Shown one piece after another: positions 10,437 to 19,681 of a stretch of DNA of 64,000 nt. The translations under genes and the position numbers were made by a program. The notes below the pieces were generated by a model. That model did not search any database and was not told the DNA's origin. It worked only from the letters and a program-made list of their open reading frames with translations. Source of the stretch: Corallococcus coralloides DSM 2259 (GTDB lineage Bacteria > Myxococcota > Myxococcia > Myxococcales > Myxococcaceae); contig NC_017030.1 in assembly GCF_000255295.1 (NCBI RefSeq), forward strand, positions 5,766,001 to 5,830,000, written 5' to 3'. Positions within the stretch are counted from its first letter, which is position 1, and each line of letters starts with the position of its first letter.

Positions 10437-12212
10437 ATGACCGCTTCTTTCTTTCTCGAGCAACTCACGTTCAGCGGTGGCGAGAGCATCCATCTCGAAC
10501 CCGACTCCATCGTCGTCATCGTCGGGCCCAACAACGCGGGCAAGAGCGCGACCCTCCGAGAGATTCGCAGCAAGCAGGTCACTGAGGCCTACAAGACGAC
10601 GAGAAGTCACGTCATCGCCAACGTAAGGATGGGCCGCACTGGCACAACCGAGGAGTTTCTGGAGCGGATGGCTCCGTACTGGCAGCCGGAATCTGGGTAC
10701 TACCAGCTCACGGCGCTGGGGGATCCGGACGTATCAACAGGGCAATTCGGCCAATTAGGACAATTCGGACTAAGCTACATGGGCTTCGATCCTGCGAAGA
10801 CTCCCGAAAACATGCTCCGGCTGATCTGGGAGCAGGGGCACCTGAGTACCCTCCCTAATCTCTTCATCGGCCTTCTGGATCTCTCTACCCGTATCAACGC
10901 CACCGAGCCTGCGGACGTCTTCAATCTCACGACAGACATCCCGTACCATCCCATCCAGAAGATGTGCGTCAATCCGGTCCTGGCGGACCGGCTCAGTCGC
11001 TACTTCCAACGCGCCTTCGGACATGCGCTCATCGTCAACCGGACCTTCGGCAACACGATGCCGCTCCATTGTGGCCCGCTTCCCCCTTTTGCCCCCGGCG
11101 AAGACCGTGTCTCCCCCAGCTACGCCCGGAAGCTTCAGGCGCTCCCGCTCCTCCAGAACCAGGGGGACGGGATGCGCAGCTTCGCGGGCTGCCTCCTTGA
11201 GGTCACGGCCGCCGCCAGTTTCGTCCTCATGATCGACGAACCCGAGGCGTTCCTGCACCCGCCCCAGGCACGCTTCCTCGGGACATTGCTGGCGAAGGAG
11301 AAGCCCGCCGGGCGCCAGCTCATCATCGCGACCCACAGTGGCGATTTGCTCCGAGGCCTGCTGGATGCCAACCCGTCCTCACTCCAGATCATCCGGCTCA
11401 CCCGCGAGGGACACCTCAACCACGCGCGGACACTGGACAAGGAACGGATCCGCACGCTCTGGGATGATCCCATCCTCCGTTTCTCCAACACACTGGACAG
11501 CCTCTTCCACGAGCAGGTCGTGCTCTGCGAGGCGGACGGAGATTGCCGTTTTTATGCCTCACTCCTGGAAGCGACCCTGTCCGAGGACACAGACACCCGG
11601 ATGCCCGACGTCATGTTCACGAGCACGGGTGGCAAACACAAAATCCCGACCATCGCCAAAGCCCTCGCCAGCATCGGCATCCCCACACGCGCGATCGTGG
11701 ACTTCGACATCCTGAATAGCGAATCTCCCCTCAGGGAAGCCGTTGAAGCCCTCGGAGGCAACTGGGACGAGTTCCAACCTCGCTGGAAGCAGGTCAAGGC
11801 AGGCGTCGAGCAGCGTAAGCCGGAGCTTGAGACTCCCCACGTCCGGAAGGAGATTGAGAAGCTCCTGAGTGAGGTCAGCACCGCGATCTTCCCCAATGAC
11901 GTGGCCAAGAGCATCCGAGAGGTGCTCAAGCGTGCTTCGCCCTGGGACGAAGCAAAACAGCTGGGCCTGGGCGCTGTCCCCAAGGGGCAGCTGCGTCAGG
12001 TGGCCGAGACACTCCTCGCGGACCTGCGGCGACTGGGTCTCTTCATCGTCGAGACGGGAGAGATGGAAAGCTTCGTCCCCACCGTCGGGGGACATGGAAA
12101 CGCTTGGCTCGCGGAGGTGTTGCGCAAGGACCTGCGACAGGATCCCCACCTCGAAAACGCCAGGAAGTTCGTTCAGGGACTCTTCTCTCCTCTCCCTCGC
12201 GCCACCTCGTGA
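10437..12212 (+). CDS. OLD-like ATPase with TOPRIM-like domain, putative nuclease
   Basis: The 591-residue protein has an ABC/SMC-type ATPase at about residues 1-320. Its Walker A is GPNNAGKS (30-37), Walker B is VLMIDEPEAFLHP (about 262-274) and the switch histidine is in ATHSGDLL. A TOPRIM-like region follows with VVLCEADGDCRFYASLLE (about 360-377) and VDFDIL (about 421). A helical C-terminal part ends it. This order is that of OLD-family and related ATP-dependent nucleases, many of which work in phage defence. It is a single gene with no UvrD, Gad-type or reverse-transcriptase partner. GC is below that of the flanks, suggesting acquisition. The ATG has only a weak GGTGGA site. Confidence 0.75.
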   Translation: MTASFFLEQLTFSGGESIHLEPDSIVVIVGPNNAGKSATLREIRSKQVTEAYKTTRSHVIANVRMGRTGTTEEFLERMAPYWQPESGYYQLTALGDPDVSTGQFGQLGQFGLSYMGFDPAKTPENMLRLIWEQGHLSTLPNLFIGLLDLSTRINATEPADVFNLTTDIPYHPIQKMCVNPVLADRLSRYFQRAFGHALIVNRTFGNTMPLHCGPLPPFAPGEDRVSPSYARKLQALPLLQNQGDGMRSFAGCLLEVTAAASFVLMIDEPEAFLHPPQARFLGTLLAKEKPAGRQLIIATHSGDLLRGLLDANPSSLQIIRLTREGHLNHARTLDKERIRTLWDDPILRFSNTLDSLFHEQVVLCEADGDCRFYASLLEATLSEDTDTRMPDVMFTSTGGKHKIPTIAKALASIGIPTRAIVDFDILNSESPLREAVEALGGNWDEFQPRWKQVKAGVEQRKPELETPHVRKEIEKLLSEVSTAIFPNDVAKSIREVLKRASPWDEAKQLGLGAVPKGQLRQVAETLLADLRRLGLFIVETGEMESFVPTVGGHGNAWLAEVLRKDLRQDPHLENARKFVQGLFSPLPRATS

Positions 12213-12260
12213 CCCGGAGCATCTGTCGCGTGTCCGAGAGGTATGGCAGAAGCCGCGGCC

Positions 12261-13760
12261 ATGGGCATTCGCTTGGGGCTCCTCGGGTTGGCATTGGCAT
12301 TGTTTTCGGGCTGCACGGCGAGCCGGGCCCTGTGTCCGGCCGAGGGTGGGCGGCCCTGGCGCGAGGTGCGCAGCACGCACTTCCGCGTGCGCACGAACCT
12401 GGAGGAACAGGCGGCGGCGCGGAGCGCGGTGGAGCTGGAGGAGTTCCGGCGGGCGCTGCTGCTGGCCTGGGGCGCGGGCTTCGACCCGCCGGGCACGGTG
12501 GACGTCATCATGCTCGGCAACCCCCGCGACCTGGAGGAGTTCACCGACGCGCGCTACGCGGGCTTCGCCGGCCAGACGCCCGACGGCCCGCGGATGGTGA
12601 TGACGGGAGGTGGCGGCTACCTGCTGGCGGACACGACGGGTGACAAGGAGACCCAGGCCCACGAGCTGGCGCACTACCTGAGCGCCTTCGCCCTGCCCCG
12701 TCAGCCCCGCTGGGTGTCGGAAGGCCTGGCGTCCTACCTGCAGACCGTCACCATCCGGCCCAGCGATCGCAACGTGGTGCTGGGCCGGGCCAGCCCGGCG
12801 CTGCTCCAGTATGTGCGCGCGCACGGCTGGCTCACGCTGGATGAGCTGTGGCAGTGGGACGGCAAGACGAACCAGAGCACCGCGGAGCTCCAGCGCCACT
12901 ACGCCTCGTCGTGGCTGTGGGTGCACTACCTCATCAACGCGCACGGCGAGCGCTTCAGCACCTTCCAGGGCCAGCTGGCCCGGGGCGAGGAACCCCGGCG
13001 CGCCTTCACGGCCGCCTTCCAGGGAGACACCGCGTACCAGGCCGCCCTCACGAACTACGTGCAGCTCGGGCGCTATGCCATCTCCACCCAGCCCCTGCCT
13101 CCGGTGCCCACGCAAACCCAGACACGCGCCCTGGAGCCCGCGGACGTGCACGTCATCCGCTCCATCCTCTTCACGCAGGCGCCGGGCGACGTGCCGCCGG
13201 ACGAACGCCAGCGCAAGGCGGACCTGGAGCTGGACCAGGCGCTGAAAGAAAATCCGACCCACGTGGAGACCCTCCGGCTGCGGGCCGAGAAGCTGGACAA
13301 GGCCGAGCGGCTGAAGCTCGCGCGGGAGCTGGTGGAGAAGCATCCGGAGGACGGGCGCGCGTGGGACCTGCTCGCCAACGCGCTGGAGGCCAACGCGGAC
13401 ACGTCCGCCACCCAGGAGCAGGCCCGCCAGCGCGCCGCGGAGCTGCTGCCGGACAGCCCCTCCGCCCAGAACAGCCTGGCCTGGTACTACGTGACCACGG
13501 AGCAGCCCCAGAAGGGGCTCGCCCCGGCCCAGCGCGCGGTGCGGTTGATGCCGGGCAACTCCGCAATCCTCAACACGCAGGCGGCGCTGTACTTCCAGAC
13601 CGGACGGTGCCGCGAGGCCGTGGCCATGGGGCGGCGTGCGCTCGACATGCTCCACGAAGGGGTCCCGGATGCGGCGCGCCAGGACTTCAAGCGGATCGTC
13701 ACCGTCTTCGAGACGAAGTGCGTCCCCTCCCCGACCGCGTCCCCCGTGAATTCCCAATAG
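12261..13760 (+). CDS. Gluzincin-type metallopeptidase lipoprotein with TPR-like C-terminus
   Basis: This 499-residue protein has a lipoprotein signal ending in LALFSGC. The peptidase core carries HELAHYLSAF (zinc histidines from about residue 134) and the third-ligand motif WVSEGLASY about 20 residues on. This is the gluzincin (peptidase MA/DUF1570-like) arrangement. The C-terminal third (about 310-490) is a run of helix pairs resembling tetratricopeptide repeats, for example AQNSLAWYY and AILNTQAALYFQTGRC. It is probably an outer-membrane or periplasmic peptidase or peptidase-like scaffold. I chose ATG 12261; an earlier in-frame ATG lies at 12243. It is convergent with the next gene, with 9 bases between stops. 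Confidence 0.8.
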   Translation: MGIRLGLLGLALALFSGCTASRALCPAEGGRPWREVRSTHFRVRTNLEEQAAARSAVELEEFRRALLLAWGAGFDPPGTVDVIMLGNPRDLEEFTDARYAGFAGQTPDGPRMVMTGGGGYLLADTTGDKETQAHELAHYLSAFALPRQPRWVSEGLASYLQTVTIRPSDRNVVLGRASPALLQYVRAHGWLTLDELWQWDGKTNQSTAELQRHYASSWLWVHYLINAHGERFSTFQGQLARGEEPRRAFTAAFQGDTAYQAALTNYVQLGRYAISTQPLPPVPTQTQTRALEPADVHVIRSILFTQAPGDVPPDERQRKADLELDQALKENPTHVETLRLRAEKLDKAERLKLARELVEKHPEDGRAWDLLANALEANADTSATQEQARQRAAELLPDSPSAQNSLAWYYVTTEQPQKGLAPAQRAVRLMPGNSAILNTQAALYFQTGRCREAVAMGRRALDMLHEGVPDAARQDFKRIVTVFETKCVPSPTASPVNSQ

Positions 13761-13769
13761 CCTCCCGCC

Positions 13770-15464
13770 TCAACGCGCGAGGAGGAGGTCCCGCAGCCGT
13801 GCCGTCTGGTCCGCGCTCCAGCCCTCCGGCCGAAGGAGCGCGGCCCAGCCGTCCACGTGCTCGGCGGTGTAGACGTGGCCGTGGCCCGCGGGCACCTCCA
13901 TGCCCAGGGGCAGGTCCGCCGTCACCTGCCAGAACGTCACGAAGGGGATCCACACCATCTGGCCCAGGACGTCATCGCCTCGCGGCTCACGCAGCCAGTC
14001 CGGCCGCTGCACCAGGAGCCGGGGGCTCCACCAGATGATGGGGTCGGAGGGATGCAGCAGGTATAGCACGCGCGAGTCTCCCCACGGCGCGGACGCGGGC
14101 GGGATGTCCGTCCCCGGCCGGCGGCTGAAGCGGACGATGCGGCCCTGACGGTAGATGGGTTCCACCTCGGGACTGCCCGGGTCCCGGTGGTCGGTGAACG
14201 CGCGATACAGGGTGTTGAAGTTCGGAGGGCCCACGAAGAGGACTCCGTCGGTGCGGTTCGCCAGGTCCCGCTCGCCGCTGAACGCGGTCTCTCCGCCGTA
14301 GGAGCCCAGGCTCTCTCCGAACACCAGCAGCTTCGGCCGCTGGCCGGGAGGCAGCCGCGACCAGCGCTCATGGACTTCATCGAAGAGGGCCCGGCCTGAC
14401 TCCCGCGCCCGCGCCTGATCCACGAGGACGGAGAGCCACGACCACAGATGCGAGTACTGCATGGCGACGATCGCGGAGTCGCCACCGGTCATGTACTCGA
14501 AGGCGTCCACGGCCTCCGGCACCACCCAGCCACTGCCCGTGGTCGTCACCACCAGCAGGTACGCGCGGTCAAAGCCGCCAGCCCGCTCCAGGTCATCGAC
14601 CGCGAGCGCGGCACGGGCCTCCGCATCCGGCGCGGAGGCGTAGCCCGCGTACGCGCGAATGGGTTCCTTCACCGCGGTGCCATGGAAGCGGGAGAGCTCT
14701 CCGACCGAGGGCCCGCGCCCGATGAAGTTGCGCCCTTCCCGTCCCAGGGACTCCCACGGAATGCGCGAGCCCGGGCCTCCGGAGCGCAACGCCGTGCGCG
14801 GTGGCACCACGCCCTCGTCGGTCATCGTGTCCTGCACCTCCAGGGTGCGGTCCGCCGCAGCGATGAGCCCGTCCCACAACAAGCCACTGGCCACCAGCGC
14901 GGTGAGCACCACGACGGCCAGTCCGCTCGTCGCCCGGGCCGCGCGAGGCCCGATGTGTCTTGAGAGCCGTGTGGCCAACGCGCGGGACACGCCACGCAGG
15001 CCGCGCCCCACGGCGATGATCACGAAGAAGAAGACCGCCGCGACGAAGGGAGCGAGCAGATACCCCGCGCGGCCCGGCGAGGGCATGCCCATGAGCTCCC
15101 GCAGGCGCTGTTGCCAATGCCAGCCAAGCAGCAGTGCCCCCGTCAGCGCCACGGCGGCCACGATGAAGAAGCCCTGCCATGCGCGACGGTGGGGCGTCCT
15201 CGCGGGGCGGTCCGCGAACTCCCGCCAGAGCCAGGCGCCCAGGCACCCGAGCCCATAGCCGATGGCCGCGCTGAGGCCGCTGACGAAGCCCTGGAACGGC
15301 CCGCTGCGCGGCAGCAGGGATGGAGTGAAAGCCAGACAAGCGAAGAGGAGCGCCACCCAGGCTCCCGGCAAGGTGTAGCGGAGCCAGCGAGGCCAGGGTC
15401 GGCTGGCACGTCGGGTATGGCGCACCGCGACGGGTTGCTCGGCGTGGGTGAGGAAGTGCTCCAT
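13770..15464 (-). CDS. Membrane alpha/beta hydrolase (Abhydrolase_9-like)
   Basis: This 564-residue protein starts with about four or five membrane helices in the first 220 residues (ALLFACLAFTPSLL, AIGYGLGCLGAWLW, FIVAAVALTGALLLGW, ...). A cytoplasmic or periplasmic hydrolase domain follows, with the nucleophile elbow FGESLGSYGGE (GxSxG) and a late active-site-like HGHVYTAEH. The architecture matches the Abhydrolase_9 family, whose substrate is unknown (esterase or lipase is assumed). The ATG follows GGGGAGTTCGC. The frame is open far upstream to 16205, but that part is an artefact opposite the next genes. Confidence 0.8.
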   Translation of the reverse strand: MEHFLTHAEQPVAVRHTRRASRPWPRWLRYTLPGAWVALLFACLAFTPSLLPRSGPFQGFVSGLSAAIGYGLGCLGAWLWREFADRPARTPHRRAWQGFFIVAAVALTGALLLGWHWQQRLRELMGMPSPGRAGYLLAPFVAAVFFFVIIAVGRGLRGVSRALATRLSRHIGPRAARATSGLAVVVLTALVASGLLWDGLIAAADRTLEVQDTMTDEGVVPPRTALRSGGPGSRIPWESLGREGRNFIGRGPSVGELSRFHGTAVKEPIRAYAGYASAPDAEARAALAVDDLERAGGFDRAYLLVVTTTGSGWVVPEAVDAFEYMTGGDSAIVAMQYSHLWSWLSVLVDQARARESGRALFDEVHERWSRLPPGQRPKLLVFGESLGSYGGETAFSGERDLANRTDGVLFVGPPNFNTLYRAFTDHRDPGSPEVEPIYRQGRIVRFSRRPGTDIPPASAPWGDSRVLYLLHPSDPIIWWSPRLLVQRPDWLREPRGDDVLGQMVWIPFVTFWQVTADLPLGMEVPAGHGHVYTAEHVDGWAALLRPEGWSADQTARLRDLLLAR

Positions 15465-15635
15465 GCGAACTCCCCGCGAGTGCGCAGGCTCTCCGGAGCG
15501 CACTCCAGAGGGTAGGCCCCAAGACCGCTCCCCAGCAGCGAGCGCATGCCGTGTCTGGCTCCGTGACTGCCAATGGGGCCGGCCGCCAGGTGGGCCGACT
15601 CGCACTCGCAGCAAAATGCCTGATAGCCTTACCGG

Positions 15636-16217
15636 ATGCTTCCCCGCGCCCTTGCTCCCATCCTGTTCGGTGCCTCGGTCCTGTGGCCGCTGCATGCGCT
15701 CGCCTGCATCAACTCGATGGACTACGCCCCCAAGGACTTCAGTCAGTCCTACTGGGCGGACCTGTTCTTCTGGTCCGTGGGCGCGGTGTTCATGAACCGC
15801 GTCATCCTGCGCAACATCTGGGGCCCGGCCGTGAAGGGGCAGCCGGTGCCGCCGCAAGCGCGCAGGGCCTTCTTCGTGGTCGTCGGCGTCGCGCTCCTCC
15901 TGCTGCTGGAGGCGGTCTCGGTGGGAGGACCGCTGCTCAACTTCAGCGCGACCGACTTTTCCGAGTGCCGGATGAGCATCACCAACCTGGTGATGCTGGT
16001 GGCCAGTCCCCTCGTGCTCTTCCTCCTGCAGGCGGCGTTCTTTCACGGGCCCGGCAAGCGGCGGTTCGGCGACACGGGGAAACGGCCGATCGTGGCCCTG
16101 GTGGTCACGTCCGTGGTGCTGGTGCTGGGATTGGGAATGGTCCGGGAGTACATCATCCTCCCGTACCTCTGCGACAACACATCGCTCGGGTTCGCGGACA
16201 TCCACGGTTATTACTGA
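15636..16217 (+). CDS. Four-helix membrane protein next to cytochrome c
   Basis: This 193-residue protein begins with a signal-like or first membrane helix (ending HALACINSMDY) and has about three further membrane helices at 45-60, 80-100 and 115-135, plus one near 160-175. It ends in a short tyrosine-rich tail. I recognise no named family. The following multihaem cytochrome gene starts 9 bases after its stop, so the two are probably co-transcribed and may form one membrane-bound electron-transfer unit. Confidence 0.7.
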   Translation: MLPRALAPILFGASVLWPLHALACINSMDYAPKDFSQSYWADLFFWSVGAVFMNRVILRNIWGPAVKGQPVPPQARRAFFVVVGVALLLLLEAVSVGGPLLNFSATDFSECRMSITNLVMLVASPLVLFLLQAAFFHGPGKRRFGDTGKRPIVALVVTSVVLVLGLGMVREYIILPYLCDNTSLGFADIHGYY

Positions 16218-16226
16218 GCGTCCGTC

Positions 16227-17477
16227 GTGGCATTGCGTTCGTTTCCGTTTGCCTCGCTCGCGGGCCTTGCCCTCGTGGTGGCCGTGGCCGGGGGTGGCTA
16301 CGTGCTGGTCCGCGACGCGGATGTGTTGGCGTTGCGCCTGCCGACGCGGGTGCTCGCCCCCACGAAGCCCTCACCGTCGACGCCGCGGGAGGCCGTGGAG
16401 CATTTCCAGTGCAATCGCTGTCACGTCGTCCCCGGGCTCGAACCGGTGTCCGCGCGCCTGAGCGAGAACTGTGTCACGTGCCACCAGGCCATCGCCGCGG
16501 GGAGGTTGGACCTCTGGTACAAGCAGGCGGAGGTCGAGCGGTGGAAGGGACACATCAACCACCTGGTGAGGACCCCGGACCTCGGCTCGCTGGGCCAGCG
16601 GGTCAAGCGCGAGTGGCTCGTCTCCTGGCTCCAGGCGCCGCACGTGGTGAGGCCGCTCTACGGCGCCACCATGCCCCGGATGAAGGTGGGCCCGAAGGAC
16701 GCGGAGCTGCTCGCGGACTTCTTCGCGGTGACCGAGCAGGAGTCGGCGGAACCCGCGAAAGGCGATGTGGAGGCGGGCCGGGCGCTCTACGCGGAGCACG
16801 CGTGCGCGAGCTGTCACTCCCGGGGAGACTTCCCGCTCGCGTCCCTGCGCTACGGCGCGCCGGAGTTCAACAGCCCCTCGGCCCGGAGGCGGGCCCCCGA
16901 CCTGCGCCACGTGCGTGACCGCATGTCCCTGGCGCAGCTGCGGAGGTGGCTGACGGATCCGCACCGCATCCTCCCCGACACGGAGATGCCCACCTTCCGG
17001 CTCACCCCGAAGCAGGTCGAAGACCTGGCGGCCTTCCTGCGCGAGCCCCTGCCACAGGTGGCGGAAGCGCCACGGTCCCGGTACCAGCCCAAGAAGCTGG
17101 AGCGCGAGGTCCACTACCCAGAGGTGGCGCAGAAGCTCACCCGGCACCTCTGCTTCCACTGTCACTCCGACCTGCGGCGGCCCGGAGATCAGGGGCCGGG
17201 GAACACGGGCGGGTTCGGCTACGACGGTGCCTCGCTCGACCTGGCCACGCGGGCCGGCATCCTCCGGGGCATCCAGCGCGACGGCCAGTTCCGCGGGCTC
17301 CCGGATCGACTGGAGGATGGGACGCCCCGGCTGGTGGCCGCGCTGATCGCACGGCAGGGAGAGCTGGACGGGCACTTCCAGCCGGGTGTGCTGGGCATGC
17401 CCCTGGGCCTGCCGCCCATTCCCGAAGAGGACATCGATCTCATCTTCTCGTGGATTGAGCAGGGCGCGCCCGAATAG
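16227..17477 (+). CDS. Membrane-anchored four-haem cytochrome c
   Basis: The 416-residue protein has an N-terminal membrane anchor or uncleaved signal (about residues 10-27) and four CXXCH haem-attachment sites at residues 62-66, 82-86, 193-197 and 309-313. The first two are close together, as in a dihaem module. The last two sit in separate cytochrome c-like domains, each with a later methionine that could be an axial ligand. It would act in the periplasm as an electron carrier or as part of an oxidoreductase. The start is GTG, 9 bases after the upstream membrane-protein gene, supporting an operon. The redox partner and substrate are unknown. Confidence 0.85.
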   Translation: MALRSFPFASLAGLALVVAVAGGGYVLVRDADVLALRLPTRVLAPTKPSPSTPREAVEHFQCNRCHVVPGLEPVSARLSENCVTCHQAIAAGRLDLWYKQAEVERWKGHINHLVRTPDLGSLGQRVKREWLVSWLQAPHVVRPLYGATMPRMKVGPKDAELLADFFAVTEQESAEPAKGDVEAGRALYAEHACASCHSRGDFPLASLRYGAPEFNSPSARRRAPDLRHVRDRMSLAQLRRWLTDPHRILPDTEMPTFRLTPKQVEDLAAFLREPLPQVAEAPRSRYQPKKLEREVHYPEVAQKLTRHLCFHCHSDLRRPGDQGPGNTGGFGYDGASLDLATRAGILRGIQRDGQFRGLPDRLEDGTPRLVAALIARQGELDGHFQPGVLGMPLGLPPIPEEDIDLIFSWIEQGAPE

Positions 17478-17579
17478 CTCGAAAGCGGATTCGCACCTCA
17501 CCCCGGAGGATTCCCCCTTGGCTCGCTTTCCATGGACTACCCTGCCCATGGGGATGGACCCGGGGAAGAGGCACGTCGC

Positions 17580-18251
17580 TTGAGCATTCGGAATGTCATC
17601 GTCATCGGAGGCACGGGCGATATCGGACGCGCCGTCGTCCACAAGCTGCGCGCGGAGGGGCTGCGCGTGGTGTGCGCCGCGAGTGACGTGACGACGGAGA
17701 CGGCGGACTGCCTGCACGTGGATGTCACGCGCGAGGACTCCGTGAGGGCGCTGTTCGAACGGGCGGAGGCGGAGACGGGTCCTGTCGAGGTCCTGGTCAA
17801 CTGCGCGGGCGTCGGAGTCTTCACGCCGCTCCACGAGACGACCCTCGAGGACTGGAACCGGACCCTGGACGTGAACCTCACGGGCACGTTCCTGTGCGCG
17901 CGCGAGGCCTTCCGGTGGATGAAGCCCCGGGGCGGCGGGCGGATCATCCACATCGGGTCCGTGAGCGACCACCTCACGCTGCCCATGAACGGGGCCTACG
18001 CCGCGGCGAAGCATGGCGTCCGGGGTCTGACCGGCGTCCTGAACGAGGAGGGCAAGGCGTTCGGCATCCGTGCCACCCTGCTGTCGCTCGGTGCCGTCTA
18101 CACCTCCTTCTGGAAGTCGCGGCCGGAGTTCAGTCCGGCCGACATGCTCGCCGTGGAGGACGTGGCCCAGTGCATCTGGGAGATCGCGATCAAGCCCCCG
18201 AACGTGCGGATCGACGAGCTGCGCCTCGTCCCGCCGCAGGGAGTCCTCTGA
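17580..18251 (+). CDS. Short-chain dehydrogenase/reductase
   Basis: This is a classical SDR of about 223 residues. The cofactor motif GGTGDIG lies near the N-terminus, NCAG in the middle and the catalytic Ser-Tyr-Lys set in GSVSDHLTLPMNGAYAAAKH (YXXXK). I favour the TTG at 17580, because GAAGAGG precedes it at good spacing and the fold begins right after. The in-frame ATG at 17532 has no ribosome site. The stop overlaps the ATG of the second SDR (TGATG), so the two are translationally coupled and may act on the same substrate, which I cannot name. Confidence 0.85.
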   Translation: MSIRNVIVIGGTGDIGRAVVHKLRAEGLRVVCAASDVTTETADCLHVDVTREDSVRALFERAEAETGPVEVLVNCAGVGVFTPLHETTLEDWNRTLDVNLTGTFLCAREAFRWMKPRGGGRIIHIGSVSDHLTLPMNGAYAAAKHGVRGLTGVLNEEGKAFGIRATLLSLGAVYTSFWKSRPEFSPADMLAVEDVAQCIWEIAIKPPNVRIDELRLVPPQGVL

Positions 18252-19027
18252 TGAATCCGCAGCCAAAGGCACCCGTCGCCGTCGTCACCGGGGCCAGCCG
18301 GGGGATTGGAGCGGCCATCGCCACCCTGCTGTCCCGGACCGGGTTCGAGGTGGTCCTGGTGTCCCGCGATGTCGCCGCGCTGGAGCAACTCCAGAAGCAG
18401 CTGTTCGACGTCGGAGGCCGCGCGTGGCCGCTGGCCTGTGACGTCGCGAACCGGGACGAGGTGGAGTCAGCGCTCGGCCGGCTCGAAGCGAAGGTGGGCG
18501 TGCCGCAGGTGCTCGTGAACAACGCGGGCCTGGGTGGGCCGTTTCATCGCGCGGACGAGGTGAGCGTCGCCGAGTGGGATCTGCTGTTCGGCGTGAACGT
18601 GGAGGGCGTGCGCAACCTGTGTCAGTGGGCGCTGCCGCGAATGAAGGCGCAAGGCCATGGGCGCATCGTGAACGTCGCGTCCATCATGGGCCTCTTCGGT
18701 GGCGCGCAGTCGTCCACCTACGCGGCCACCAAGCACGCGCTCGTGGGCTACTCGAAGGCCATCGCCGCGGAGTGGGGAGCCTACGGCATCACCTGCAACG
18801 CGGTCTGTCCCGGCTACATCGAGACGGACATGCTGGCGAACGCCCCCACTGCGTCACGCCAGCGCTTGCAGGAGCGCATCCCCGCGAAGCGCTTCGGAAC
18901 GCCAGAAGAGGTGGCGGGGCTGGTGGCGTTTCTCGTGGGGCCCGCTGGCGGCTACGTCAACGGGAGCGCCCTGGTGATGGACGGTGGGCTGTCCTCCCAT
19001 CTGGCGTCAGACCTGCCGTCGTTCTGA
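18251..19027 (+). CDS. SDR family oxidoreductase, FabG-like
   Basis: This 258-residue SDR has TGASRGIGAAIA for NAD(P) binding, NNAGLGG, the catalytic SIMG...YAATK set and the C-terminal VNGSALVMDGG typical of 3-oxoacyl-ACP reductase-like enzymes. A housekeeping FabG would normally sit in a fatty-acid operon. Here it is paired with another SDR, so it is more likely an accessory or secondary-metabolism reductase. Its first codon overlaps the stop of the upstream SDR. Its 3' end overlaps the 3' end of the convergent TetR gene by 21 bases. Confidence 0.88.
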   Translation: MNPQPKAPVAVVTGASRGIGAAIATLLSRTGFEVVLVSRDVAALEQLQKQLFDVGGRAWPLACDVANRDEVESALGRLEAKVGVPQVLVNNAGLGGPFHRADEVSVAEWDLLFGVNVEGVRNLCQWALPRMKAQGHGRIVNVASIMGLFGGAQSSTYAATKHALVGYSKAIAAEWGAYGITCNAVCPGYIETDMLANAPTASRQRLQERIPAKRFGTPEEVAGLVAFLVGPAGGYVNGSALVMDGGLSSHLASDLPSF

Positions 19028-19681
19028 GTCGGGAAGGAGCACCTGCGCCAGCAGCACGCGCAGTTCCTGCTCCAGCCCTGGCACCGAAGCGCCGCGCAGG
19101 TTCCCGCCGCCCCGGAAGAGGGACAGGCCTTCGAAGAGGGCGACCAGCAGGGCCGCTCTCCGCTCCCTGCGCGCCGGGGTGAGTCCGGGAGACAGCTCCC
19201 GCAGCAGGTCCACGACGCCCGCGCGATAGCCGGCGTAGAAGACCGCGAGCGCGTCGGCGACCATGGCGTCCCTCGCGGCCATCGCCCACAGCTCCGCGAA
19301 GAACTGGCAGGCGTGGGGTGAGTCCTGGTCCTCCAGGATGGCATCCACGGCGAGCCGGAGCCGCTGCGCCGGTTCACTTCCGCCCCCCGCCATCCGATCG
19401 CGGACCCGCTGGAGGGCCTGCTCCAGGTAGCGCGCCAATAGGGCCCGCACCACGTCCTGCCTGGTGGGGAAGTAATACTGGAGGTTCCCCAGGCTCACCC
19501 CCGCGCGCTGGGCCACGACGCGCAGGCTGAGGCCCGCGTAGCCGTCGCCGGCCAGGACCTCCATGGTCGCGTCGAGGATGCGCTCCACGCGCTCGGTGCC
19601 CTTGGCATGCACCGCGGTCCCCTTCCGGGGGCTCGCCGAGGGAAGTGTCCCAGGGTCCTTCTTGCTCGTGCGGCGGGCCAT
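19007..19681 (-). CDS. TetR-family transcriptional repressor
   Basis: The 224-residue protein has an N-terminal TetR DNA-binding domain (RILDATMEVLAGDGYAGLSL, then VVAQRAGVSLGNLQYYFPTR as the recognition helix region, about residues 32-73) and a helical ligand-binding C-terminus. Its ATG overlaps the stop of the saccharopine-dehydrogenase-like gene (TGATG), with a GTG three bases earlier as an alternative. The two are therefore one transcript. The perfect 18-bp palindrome in front of that transcript is the likely operator, so the regulator probably represses its own operon. Confidence 0.88.
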   Translation of the reverse strand: MARRTSKKDPGTLPSASPRKGTAVHAKGTERVERILDATMEVLAGDGYAGLSLRVVAQRAGVSLGNLQYYFPTRQDVVRALLARYLEQALQRVRDRMAGGGSEPAQRLRLAVDAILEDQDSPHACQFFAELWAMAARDAMVADALAVFYAGYRAGVVDLLRELSPGLTPARRERRAALLVALFEGLSLFRGGGNLRGASVPGLEQELRVLLAQVLLPDSERRQV

